Below, in pieces: positions 34,911 to 47,645 of a DNA stretch of 64,000 nt (the first letter of the stretch is position 1; each line of letters starts with the position of its first letter). The stretch lies in assembly GCA_027405735.1 (NCBI GenBank), contig JAPEHQ010000003.1, positions 3,162,001 through 3,226,000 of the forward strand. The letters are read 5' to 3'. The stretch is from Mucor racemosus (taxonomy: Eukaryota; Mucoromycota; Mucoromycetes; Mucorales; Mucoraceae). The notes under the pieces were generated by a model. That model searched no databases. It saw only the letters and a program-made list of their open reading frames with translations, and had not been told where the DNA came from. The position numbers and the translations under genes are program-made.

Positions 34911-36546
34911 CAGTGAGTCGCAAAACCCTTTCAATGATTTGGAAATTTGAATAAAAATAACCATAACTTTCTCAGTTTCAATCGGAGATACACTAAATTT
35001 CTATTTTAAGTAATTCAAACGTTTTTAAATTATTTTCAAAAAGTCCGATTTAATTAATTAAAGTTCCGCAAAAACTATGCAAGTTTAAAAAAAGGTACAT
35101 CATTGAAAGGGTTTTGCACGCACAGGCTTAAAATTACAAATTTGTAACCCCTAACTTGTACATTAACGCTGGATATCTTATAAAACAGAGAAATATGCGG
35201 AAAATATATGAGATGTTTTTCAACTTTTACCCTGCCTTTTTTACTAATAGTTTCAAGCAAAATCATCAAGATGAAAACTGTATCGGATGCCAAACGTAAT
35301 GACGTTATCTCTCTGTTAAATTCAGGCCATACCGTATCGGAAATTGCTCGTCATGTAGCTGTTAGTAAAGCCACAGTATGTCGTATTGGAAAAAAGGCCT
35401 GTCCTGACCGAGAAAAACTTAAAGGAGACCGACCATCTAAGCTGACTACTGCGGATAAGAGATATTGTGTCCATAAAATCACCAAAGGTGGCTTGGATAA
35501 TGCGGTACAAGCCAAAAAAGAGCTTCATCGTAATGTACACGTTAATGGCAGTGCGAATACTGTACTAGGGCTCTTCGGGATAATGGTTTAGGCGCATTAC
35601 CTAAGATAAAAAAGCCAGAAATTAGTGATGAAAATGCAAAGGATCGCCTCCGCTGATGTAAAAACAGAATTGATTGGACTTTGGATGACTGAAAGCGTGT
35701 TATATCTACTGATGAGGCTAGAATTAATTGTTTTAACTCGTATGATCGAATTTGGTGCTGGAAAAGAGACAGCGAGGAGATAAAACCTAAGAATACCAAA
35801 AAACAAGAAAAAATGGAGATGGTCGTATCATGATTTGGAGCTCTATTTCTTGGTCTGGTGTCGTTTGGTTGTCCAAGGTCGAAGGTAATCTGAACTCCAA
35901 CCTATACAGAACTATTATCGATGATGATTTGGAGAAATCCATTGACGATATGTGTCAAAAATTGAAGTTGCGTCGTAATTAGGTTATCCTTCAACAAGAC
36001 AACGATTCTAAGCACACCTCTAATTTAATGAAAGAAGACTTCAAAACAAAAAAATATGAAGTAATGTCATGGCCAGCGCAATTTCCAAACCTTAATCCCA
36101 TTGAAAATATGCGGAGATTATTGAAAATCCGCCTAAACGAATACGATACATCCCCAAAAGGGATGAATGATATTTGGGACAGAACTCAAGAGATTTGGTA
36201 TGACAACATAACAGTTGGGGAATATCAAAAAGTTATTTCGAGTATGCCTCATTGTGTAAAAGCTTGTATTAAAGCAAAAAGTTACGGTATTGATTATTGA
36301 CTGCATTTAAATAAGCTTCAATTTTTTTTTGATAATGCGTGCAAAACCCTTTCAATGATGTACCTTTTTTTAAACTTGCATAGTTTTGCGGAACTTTAAT
36401 TAATGAGGTCGGACTTTTTGAAAATAATTTAAAAACGTTTGAATTACTTAAAATAAAAATTTAGTGTATCTCCGATTGAAACTGAGAAAGTTATGGTTAT
36501 TTTTATTCAAATTTCCAAATCATTGAAAGGGTTTTGCGACTCACTG
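34911..36546 (+). mobile_element. Tc1/mariner-type transposon, copy 1
   Basis: 1636 bp with CAGTGAGTCGCAAAACCC termini inverted at both ends and a TA target duplication (34909-34910, 36547-36548). The terminal inverted repeats are long, about 210 bp. Each carries GCAAAACCCTTTCAATGAT at its outer end (34920-34938; right end 36519-36537 inverted) and the same 19-mer again, inverted, at its inner end (35099-35117 and 36341-36359). The inside is a broken transposase gene. A second copy of exactly the same length is at 40217-41852. Confidence 0.92.
35271..36300 (+). pseudogene. Tc1-type transposase, inactivated
   Basis: Begins at ATG 35271 (MKTVSDAKRNDVI) with a helix-turn-helix (SEIARHVAVSKATVCRI). 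The frame is lost near 35560 and continues in another frame with the first catalytic region (STDEARIN). It shifts again near 35810 at an A-run, and then shows QQDND and PNLNPIEN, a DD34E spacing by my count. In the shifted part two TGA codons (about 35655 and 35691) fall where Tc1 transposases have Trp, and a TAG lies at about 35981. A functional protein cannot be made. DD34E is the Tc1 branch hallmark. Confidence 0.88.
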
Positions 36547-37499
36547 TATAAATTTAAGCAGTAAGTACTATGTAATTTTATGCTCAAGCAAAAACCATTG
36601 TTGCTGTAAACATTATAGCTATAAACATATTCACAAATGATGATAATCGTAAATATATTAGCCCTTGCATGTATTGCTCTATATCAACAACGCATTGAAT
36701 TGTATTATCGTTTATAATCTATATTAATGAAAGCAAATGTAATTTAAAAACCCATTATTCCAGTAAAAAATGCAATGGAATTTTGAGAACGGCAAGATGC
36801 TTATGTACAAACCAATTTTTGCCCATACGATCAGCTCATTATTCTCATGGTCAGATTTTATTATTATGCACAATAGGAATAATGGTATGCTTTTAGGCAA
36901 TTCTACTATTATGGACACATGGGATTAATGTCATGCACACGGACAAAATTTATAGTTCTGCACATACAGGCTTTTTGTTATGCTCGTGTGCAGTTTCGTT
37001 TGTTGTGCCCATGCCCCATGTGCATCTTGTTATTCTTTCAGCCATTATTAAGTGGGCGCAACAACTCATCAGGCCATAGTGTGCAGCCCACCTGGGCACA
37101 ACAAAATCATCTTGTGCAGCACAGGTCGGCCATAGTGCTTTCATATATAAATCCTTTAAATTTGTGATTTTATGGACTTTTTTTGAATTCGTTTGTATCA
37201 TCTTATACTTTTCAAGTTAAATCCGTTATTAGGCTAATTATGTTGTAGGTTGTATTTATGCTCTACTTAAAATAAGCCTTTGGGTAATTAATAGCAATAT
37301 AGTCGAACCTTAATTTCTGTATGAAATTTCGATACCTGCGTCTTATAGCTGCTTGGGATATTTAAACAACCGCGTCCGGGCTGTCCGGTGATTTTTTTTA
37401 AAAATTTAAAGCTTGGAAATATTATTAGATGGCCGCTTCCCGGAGATTGTTCGCCTTTTTTTTTTTTGGAAGAGTGACCATTATTGGCAAAAATATGAG

Positions 37500-38345
37500 T
37501 CATATACTATGCTGTATGCCATCAAGTACCATATATTATCACTTTCTACAGTATCAATACATCTTACAATCTATTGATTACGGCATGCATTGAAGTTCAA
37601 AGTCTTGATATCGGATATAAGAAACTCCTAGCGTACCAAGTTTAATCTAGTAATTACCAAGAACGCTTAGGCCTCAATTATGACACCACATTATTTCATC
37701 CCAGCAGTTAACCAATCAAGTAGCTATCAAATCAACATCCAAGCATATTTAGCGCAGCATTAAAACAAGACAACTCACAAGCTCTGCAAGAACGGTTAAA
37801 TTATGATTGATCCATTTCAATCCATGGATTACTATCAAACAGATCTAATGGTTCAATAGTGTCTTTAATTATTACATCTCAGGATTTCAATGTCAAATCA
37901 ATATAAAAAGCCGTACTTTTACTGTATATATAAATAAACGATGTCTTGTTTTTATTATACAGTTAAAGAACTGATTATTAATTACTCATTCTTTTATAAT
38001 TGTATTCTTTTTTAAGTATTATTTATCAATCCTGAAAATATACGACACGCAGCATTAAAACAAGGCAACTCACAAATTCTGCAAGAACGGTTAAATTATG
38101 ATATTATGATTGATTTATTTCAATCCATAGATTACTATCAAACAGATCTAATGGTTCAATAGTGTCTTTAATTATATCTCAGGATTTCAATGTCAAATCA
38201 ATATAAAAAGCCGTACTTTTATATATAAATAAACGATATCTTGTTTTTATTATACAGTTGAAGAACTGATTCATTACTCATTACTCATTCTGCTTTAATT
38301 GTATTCTTTTTTAAGTATTATTTATCAAACATGAAAATGTACGAC
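37500..38345 (-). repeat. Repeat block C, inverted and partly duplicated in tandem
   Basis: 37500-38030 is the reverse complement of block C (compare 13810-14640). About 300 bp of it is repeated immediately at 38040-38345, with small differences such as an extra ATT triplet group and missing bases. Both copies end with the same ATTTATCAAnnnTGAAAATRTACGACA-type boundary. Confidence 0.7.
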
Positions 38346-38685
38346 ACTAGGCTTAACGTTTAGAATTATACATCAAAATGCGTGTAATAAATTGTTTAAC
38401 AACTTTTATTACGTGTTAAGGGCTTTCTAATGAAATTTAAGGGATGCCATAGGCGAATACCGTAGTATATACTAGAATACAGCAAAGTTTATACCACAAA
38501 AATCTCGGCAAAATTGATAGATACAATAAAATAAATTGCAGATTCGCTTTCAGCAGCCAATTTTACCCCAAAAAACTTGGTTGTCTGATTCCTAGCGATA
38601 CTTTTGTAGAAAAATATGAAAATTGTCCAAATTGTTAAAACTACAAAAAGAAAAAACAAAACAAAACAGGATTTACAATTACAAG

Positions 38686-39422
38686 TGCAGTGGAATTACA
38701 TACTAAAAACGCTTGATAAAAATAAAACAACCTAAATTTCAAGTGTTGCTCATAAGATATGATGCCACTTGAAATGTGAACAACAATAATAAACAAACGC
38801 TTCAATTGAACACAATAACAAACGCATGCTGCTAAAAATATGAAATACCCTTTTTGAACCATACATGTCGTGTAGATGATAGCACCCTTGATCACGGCGC
38901 AATCAATTACACAAATGACATATGTATCAAAACAGGATTCTATCTAAATCAATAATAATAATAAACAAAGATATCAATTTAGTCAACTACTCATCTATAT
39001 TGAAGTTGCACTATCAATATAAATATAATTCAAGCATATAAAAACTACCCCTTGAAAATCAAGGTTACATAAAATAGATATAACAGAAATAAACAAAACA
39101 ACCATTTCCCAAAAGGTCGATATTTTCACACTTGACATACAATCCCTTATGGTCAATGCTCTACACAATTTACCCCTTAAAATATCAAATCAATAACAAT
39201 GTACTCAAAACTGGAAGATTACTAAATATACATCCATTCAAGTCTGATGGTATCCAAGTTCTCCAAATCACTATAAATAATACCCTCATACTTTTCAATT
39301 ATTTTAATTCTTCAGAAATCTTTTGTAATAAAAACTTTTTTAGCTAATTATAATTGTATTTCTACTGCTTTTATTTTTTTATATATTTTTTATTTTAGTA
39401 AATAACTTCGTCATTTACTGCA
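38686..39422 (+). mobile_element. Solo LTR, copy 3
   Basis: A 737-bp copy of the LTR family, TGCAGT to ACTGCA, flanked by a perfect ACAAG duplication at 38681-38685 and 39423-39427. Same orientation as copy 1. It differs from the other copies by small indels (for example AAACTTTTTT near 39335). No internal retroelement sequence is attached. Confidence 0.8.
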
Positions 39423-40216
39423 ACAAGGTTTAGGGGGTCCAAAAATTATCCAAAAAAAACCACCCCTGAAACTTTAATATTATATAATAAACATTGAAAA
39501 ACAAGAAGATTTTACTAAGCAGCTTTTAAATGCAACAAGCTTATTAAAATCTCGAAATATTTGCCATCTTAGGTTGAGTTTTTAAGCGGGGTAAAAGCAA
39601 GTGTTTCACTTTTGAAGCCCTTGTGCTCGCTGAGAAATCAAGATGAATAGAAATAAGTCTTTTGTCAATACTCTGCATCATATCAAGTATAGTCCTACAT
39701 TTTTTATCTCCTGATTATCTATTGAAATGGGGGCACGCTCCGATTTTGAATATCACGATATAAAATTGTATAATCAGATATGTATATGTGACTGAGCTTG
39801 AATCCAAGAAGTGTTCAAATGGAAAAAAAATCCAAAAAAATTCAAAAAAAACCTTGTATGTTTAATTACTCACGAAAATGCATAGTAAGTTGAACTAGTG
39901 TATTAAATGTTTTAGATTCAGTTTTTAATTTTGAATCGATCTGTGTAGGTTTTAAAAGTATTTTTCTCATAAAATTCCTAGTAAATTTAATGCCAAATTT
40001 TAACAGTTTTTGATCAAAAAGTACCTTTCATTCAAATGCAACCCTAAAATATTTTATTTTTACATTATGCGCAACAAAATTATCTACAGAATGAGTATTT
40101 ATACGTAGCTTTAGCTCTATTTTTCGTGGGGATATACATTTTTTTGATTATTTTTTTTGGTCGACGAAATTTTTTCCTTGTATATCCTCGTCCAAAATGG
40201 ATCCTTTTTTGTAGTA

Positions 40217-41852
40217 CAGTGAGTCGCAAAACCCTTTCAATGATTTGGAAATTTGAATGAAAATAACCATAACTTTCTCAGTTTCAATCGGAGATACACT
40301 AAATTTCTATTTTAAGTAATTCAAACGTTTTTAAATTATTTTCAAAAAGTCCGATCTAATTAATTAAAGTTCCGCAAAAACTATGCAAGTTTAAAAAAAG
40401 GTACATCATTGAAAGGGTTTTGCACGCATTATCAAAAAAAAATTGAAACTTATTTAAATGCAGTCAATAATCAATACCGTAACCTTTTGCTTTAATACAA
40501 GCTTTTACACAATGAGGCATACTCGAAATAACTTTTTGATATTCCCCAACTGTTATGTTGTCATACCAAATCTCTTGAGTTCTGTCCCAAATATCATTCA
40601 TCCCTTTTGGGGATGTATCGTATTCGTTTAGGCGGATTTTCAATAACCTCCACATATTTTCAATGGGATTAAGGTATGGAAATTGCGTTGGCCATAACAT
40701 TACTTCATATTTTTTTGTTTTGAAGTCGTCTTTCATTAAATTAGAGGTGTGCTTAGAATCGTTGTCTTATTGAAGGATAACCTAATTACGACGCAACTTC
40801 AATTTTTGACACATATCGTCAATGGATTTCTCCACATCATCATCAATAATAGTTTTGTATAGGTTGGAGTTCATATTACCTTCGACCTTGGACAACCAAA
40901 CGACACCAGACCAAGAAATAGAGCTCCAAATCATGATACGACCATCTCCATTTTTCTTGTTTTTTGGTATGCTTAGGTTTTATCTCCTCGCTGTCTCTTT
41001 TCCAGCACCAAACTCGATCATCCGAGTTAAAACAATTAATTCTAGCCTCATCAGTAGATATAACACGGTTTCAGTCATCCAAAGTCCAATCAATTCTGTT
41101 TTTACATCAGCGGAGGCGATCCTTTGCATTTTCATCACTAATTTCTGGCTTTTTTATCTTAGGTAATGCGCGTAAACCATTATCCCGAAGAGCCCTAGTA
41201 CAGTATTCGCACTACCATTAACGTGTACATTACGATGGAGCTCTTTTTTGGCTTGTAACGCATTATCCAAGCCACCTTTGGTCATTTTATGGACACAATA
41301 TCTCATATCCGCAGTAGTCAGCTTAGATGGTCGGTCTCCTTTAAGTTTTTCTCGGTCAGGATAGGCCTTTTTTTCAATACGACATACTGTAGCTTGACTA
41401 ACAGCTACATGACGAGCAATTTTCGATACGGTATGGCCTGAATTTAACATAGAGATAACGTCATTACGTTTGGCATCCGATACAGTTTTCATCTTGATGA
41501 TTTTGCTTGAAACTACTAGTGAAAAAGGCAGGGTAAAAGTTGAAAAACATCTCATATATTTTTCGCATATTTCTCTGTTTTATAAGATATCCAGCGTTAA
41601 TGTACAAGTTAGGGGTTACAAAATTGTAATTTTAAGCCTGTGCGTGCAAAACCCTTTCAATGATGTACCTTTTTTTAAACTTGCATAGTTTTTGCGGAAC
41701 TTTAATTAATTAGATCGGACTTTTTGAAAATAATTTAAAAACGTTTGAATTACTTAAAATAGAAATTTAGTGTATCTCCGATTGAAACTGAGAAAGTTAT
41801 GGTTATTTTCATTCAAATTTCCAAATCATTGAAAGGGTTTTGCGACTCACTG
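40217..41852 (-). mobile_element. Tc1/mariner-type transposon, copy 2 (inverted)
   Basis: 1636 bp, the same length as the copy at 34911-36546 and nearly identical, in reverse orientation. It has TA duplications at 40215-40216 and 41853-41854 and the same long terminal repeats with nested inverted 19-mers. Confidence 0.92.
40464..41492 (-). pseudogene. Tc1-type transposase, inactivated, second copy
   Basis: Start ATG is at 41490-41492. It has the same N-terminal helix-turn-helix, the same first frameshift, the same two TGA codons at expected Trp positions and the same TAG as the copy at 35271-36300. It differs by one A in the A-run at the second frameshift (5 instead of 6) and by scattered substitutions (for example KNVW-type changes near the C-terminus). 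The shared lesions predate the duplication. Confidence 0.88.
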
Positions 41853-42190
41853 TATCACCAAAAATCAATCATTCAATCTCAAATTTCTCGACGAAAAATC
41901 AATATTTTTTGACGAGATAAAATTCGTTGGATAGACGCTAATGAGTTCTATCCTATGGGTTTAGTTTTTCATACCAGTCATCCCTTCATGGATCTCTATA
42001 ACAGAAAAAGTGCTCTCACAAAATTTATAAAAATTAAAAAAGTCTTTACAGCCATCCAAAACCTATATATCCTGGTAGAGAATAAAAAATAAAGTAGAGT
42101 TTACTTAATGACCATTATTGCAGTGCCTTAGTACTTTCTCGAGTTATTTTCATTTCAAATGCGGTTTCTCAATTTTAAGCTGATCATTTC

Positions 42191-42906
42191 TAAATTATTT
42201 AAATTTATGAAACAATCACTATAATAATAACCATCCTTGCTTCATTAAATCAAATTTGTAGCTGGGACAATGTTGACTAGGATGACAATTGGAATAATGT
42301 ATTTGTTTGTAATAAAGAAATAGGAATATGAATATATATATACATATGATAAGTAGTAGATAATAATGAATTTCATATGTGCGATAATGTTTTGAAGGAT
42401 CCAAAGAAGAAAGATGTTGTACAACAGCTGAAATAAATATTCACACGCTCTTATCTTCGTGTCTTTAATTTAGTTAGAGGTTAGCAGCTCTTTGTGGCAA
42501 AAAACCTATAAAAAAGTGTTAGCGAAATACGCTCATGACTCTCTAAGTTTATTCAAGATGTATAAAAAATAAAGCAAATATTTATGGATTACCATGACCC
42601 ATAACCTTTGTGATGATGTTTATATTAGATGCTAATCCTTATTTATAATACAGTAATAAGATCTTGAAAAGTCCTTCCTAGTTTGGAAGTACGAAGTACC
42701 AATAATGGTACAATTTGACATTTTAATGTTTTTGTGATTCCAGTATTTCTAGATCTCGGGAGATATCTAAGACCAGCCTTATTATTAAACGATATAATAC
42801 CTAATATATGCAGTTCACTACATTCTCAACACAAAATACGTATTGCTTTTTGTCAGATCTATCCGATGTAAAAAAAAAAAGAGATACCTTATGTGATTAT
42901 ATAGTA
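42191..42906. other. Intergenic
   Basis: No gene seen. One minus-strand frame (42219-42404) has no ATG start and is rejected. AT-rich, with a short (AT)n tract near 42334-42345. Confidence 0.4.
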
Positions 42907-43402
42907 CAGTCGTGATTCGATTTAGTGGACTCATAAATAACGGATTTTCGATTTAATGGACAGTTTGAAATCTCCCGTTTTTTTTTTAATAATTTTACTG
43001 CCTAAATCCACTGAATCGATTCAGTGGATAGTGGACAATTTCGTTTCTACCAGTCCACTATATTAGTAAAATATAAATACTATTGGATAAAACTGTATTT
43101 AGCCGGCAATAGTTTGATCTGGTAGCCATGAAATTAGAAGAAATATGGAGAGTAACTAAATCACGTGCCTAATTTACCTCAGTCTTTTATTAAATTTCTT
43201 GTTATCCACTGTTCAATTCAGTTGCTCGAATATGAAAAGTTTTTATTAAAAATACTGTTTGATACTATAAACTAATAACGCCTTTTTATTCTCATTTTTT
43301 GATCCAGCATTACGGAAAATGATTTATTCGATTTAGTGGAAAATTCGATTTAGTGGACACTTTTCTCCCTCCCAACGATTCCACTAAATCGAATCACGAC
43401 TG
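42907..43402. mobile_element. MITE, pogo/Tc1-like (TA target)
   Basis: A 496-bp non-coding element. Perfect 23-bp terminal inverted repeats (42907-42929 and 43380-43402) start CAGTCGTGATTCGATTTAG and sit between TA duplications (42905-42906, 43403-43404). The subterminal zones carry further copies of ATTCGATTTARTGGA (about 42945, 43328 and 43343), likely transposase-binding sites. A perfect 22-bp palindrome sits at 43007-43028. The CAGT ends plus TA duplication point to the Tc1/mariner/pogo superfamily; which branch is inferred. Confidence 0.85.
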
Positions 43403-45312
43403 TATCTAGTTTTAGTCGTTCGAAAGGAAAGGTTTTGTGAAATGTACTGAGTGTTTAGAGGAAATTTAAATTGAACGTGAAAGTTTACTACGAAGAAGGC
43501 GCAAAGTCTTTACAGTTTTATCATAAAATTAAACCTTTATTAAAATGATGCTTAAATGTGATTTAATGTTGGCAAAATAAAGTGCATCCAAAAAACCAAA
43601 TTTCCAGATTTTTGTCTTTAATATACAGAGGTAAAACATGCTTTATACTTGATATACTTACTTGCGTCGTCGAGCGGACAAGATATTGTTGAATTGTAGT
43701 TTAACAATTGTTGTAGGATCACTGTAGCCTTCTCCATAATCAGAACAGCAGGAAATTATCATGTAATCCTAATAAAAAAATGATATAGTATGCCCAAACC
43801 CCAAAAACCTAAGTAAAAAAGAAGGAATCAAGAATAAGAAAAAAAAAGGCAGAACAATTTCATTTCTATATATAATTCACCTCGATAATCTTCACAACGA
43901 GGAAAACAATCTTAATCCCAAGCCGGTGAACCTTATGTTAGACCTTTATTTCAAACGTATTTTGTAATTTTAAAATATACGGTATCCAAGGTTGAAAATC
44001 GAAACAACCTTCTTCAGCGATTTTAAATTGATAAATTGGGACTTCCAAAGTCTGTTCACTATCTCAACCAACCTTCACAACAATTAGTGTATTGTATTGT
44101 TTTTAATGATTAGTTGAGATTTTATTTTTGATTTGCATTCGTTGCAAACGTAATTGCCCGATAATATTTTATCTAATTTCTGAAGTGGGATCTTAAAAAA
44201 TAACGTTATAAAATAGCTTATAGAATGAAGTTGTTTATGACTTATGACATACCGATTCCTACTTCTTCTATTGAATTTGGGTCTCACTTGATTATTTAAT
44301 TACAAAAATTAATACATCCTAGAAAAATTTACTCAAAATTTTAGATATTGTCTCAGGTGCCCCGTTGAATAGTGATCTTACATTTAATCAAGCTTTCTCT
44401 CGTAGTACTAGAGTACTAGTGTGCCCCATTTTATCCAAACGATCGTTGTAACATTTCATGGGTCGGCAGTGAATTCCCCCCCCCACAAAAAGACGTCTCC
44501 AAGCCGTACATTATGTTCAAAAACTTAACGAATCCCCCCTACAAAAGGCTCTTTGAAGCACAAGTCTGGTGATTCCATCTGTTCTCCTTTCGAGAAAGAA
44601 TGATTTATATGCCCATCGTATCATTATTATTTATAAATATATTATATACTGTATACCCAGCGATTGAAGTTATTACATACCTCAGCATATAGCATTGTTT
44701 GGATTCAATAGACTTCTGTTGTACAAAATTTGCCCTCCTTTGTATAGTAAATCATGCAAGTTAAATAGTAGACTTCACATTTGGCATAACCCATATTACA
44801 TAGCCTGACGCAATTAAAGGGCCGTGTCCGGGCTGTCCGGTAGTTTTTTTTCTAAAACCCAATGCTTTAAGGTCATTGAAGAGACGCGTCCGGTGAGTAG
44901 TATTCGGTAATTTTTTGGATGAGCAGTTACGGATAATAATGAATCATGCTTTTCGTAAACAGGTAGACAACATTTGACCCGACTCAATAGTCATGATGTG
45001 TTACAAATCAATGGAAAACTTCTTTCAATAGGAACCAATGATCTTACAATACAAAAAGTCGGTAAATTGTGGGGGAAACAATACTATAACAAACTACAAT
45101 GCTATAACATCCTAGAAATCATGGAGCTCTAACATGAATATAATGGAACTTTACAAGTTTAGCTTTATGATTTTTTTTTATTAAATTACGAGAATCAGGT
45201 CAATAAACTATGCTGATATATTCTCTACGTGAGGGAAAAAGGGGGGGGGGAGGGGTTTTTTTTTTTTACATAGATCTATTTTTTTGAAATAATATTTTTA
45301 CACAGATTTAAT
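43403..45312. other. Intergenic, HSP60 downstream
   Basis: Mostly featureless AT-rich DNA. Exceptions are an exon-like stretch at 43662-43768 (listed separately), a C-run at 44477-44484, a GC-rich word at about 44823-44842 shared with 37370, and a G-run (45240-45250) followed by poly(T). Confidence 0.4.
43662..43768 (-). pseudogene. Orphan exon-like fragment (doubtful)
   Basis: On the minus strand a TTTTTATTAG acceptor precedes 43768 and a GTAAGT donor follows 43662. Between them 107 bases are open in one frame, reading DYMIISCCSDYGEGYSDPTT, then IVKLQFNNILSARRRK. The composition is protein-like and Cys/Tyr-containing rather than A/T-driven. A possible preceding exon ends near 43880 (KIVFLVVKIIE before a GTGAAT). 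I recognise no family and cannot extend it to a full gene. Confidence 0.25.
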
Positions 45313-47278
<1,966 letters not shown>

Positions 47279-47339
47279 TCACGAAAGAGATGGTTATTCA
47301 AGCAAATTTGCGATGGTATAAACCAATAGAAACTGCACA

Positions 47340-47357
47340 GAATCAACTGGAACTTTC
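47340..47357. promoter_or_regulatory. Candidate heat-shock element upstream of HSP60
   Basis: GAA units at 47340-47342 and 47350-47352 and TTC at 47355-47357 lie on a 5-bp grid with one unit missing at 47345, i.e. a gapped HSE. Position, about 185-200 bp before the HSP60 ATG, suits Hsf1 control. The pattern is short, so chance is possible. Confidence 0.4.
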
Positions 47358-47509
47358 TCCAATACACAGAGATAATCTCAATGCTTTTGTAAATGAATAT
47401 ATTTAAGGTTTTCCGCAATGTGAGAAATTATTCAATACCTAAATATCTTTCAAATGTATATAACATCATATTTCAATTGACCATGTTTCACAGTGAAAAA
47501 GGTGATATA

Positions 47510-47521
47510 TTAGGGTTAGGG
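47510..47521 (+). promoter_or_regulatory. Telobox-like element
   Basis: TTAGGGTTAGGG, followed by TTT, lies about 125 bp upstream of the zinc-finger gene start and within the HSP60/zinc-finger divergent promoter. Two units are too few for telomere remnants. In fungi such boxes bind Myb/TRF-type or Rap1-type regulators at growth-related promoters. Confidence 0.4.
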
Positions 47522-47600
47522 TTTCTTGTCTCTCATATCTGAAGCCCATGACATATCCACTAAATCATCGAATTTCTCGTTACAAAAAGGGCTTCTTTTT

Positions 47601-47608
47601 TATATAAA
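47601..47608 (+). promoter_or_regulatory. TATA box of zinc-finger gene
   Basis: TATATAAA about 40 bp before the ATG at 47646. The sequence is good but the distance to the ATG is short, leaving a brief leader. Confidence 0.4.
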
Positions 47609-47645
47609 GTTTTGTTTCTTTCTCATATAAATAAATAAATGAATT

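Larger units (their letters stand above)
34495..37150 (+). repeat. Composite repeat fragment split by a Tc1 element
   Basis: 34495-34910 matches the spacer after block A (9240-9650, 61895-62290). After the Tc1 insertion at 34911-36546 the match resumes at 36547 and runs through block B (about 36770-37140). The joined flanks equal the uninterrupted sequences near 9640 and 62290. Confidence 0.7.
39714..42190. repeat. Repeat family E, copy 2, split by a Tc1 element
   Basis: 39714-40214 and 41853-42190 align with 33572-34410 in the same orientation. The Tc1 copy at 40217-41852 interrupts it at a point that reads through in copy 1 (around GTATCACC near 34068). About three extra bases (GTA) lie on the left side of the insertion. 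Confidence 0.7.

Noticed and set aside
35271..36300. Use of TGA as Trp (altered genetic code)
   Set aside because: Frameshifts and a TAG are also present, and host genes in the window use TGG for Trp and end normally.
42219..42404. Small membrane protein ORF on the minus strand
   Set aside because: Starts with TTG, has no ATG before the hydrophobic part and no splice support.
47510..47521. Interstitial telomere remnant
   Set aside because: Only two TTAGGG units, located in a promoter; better treated as a telobox.
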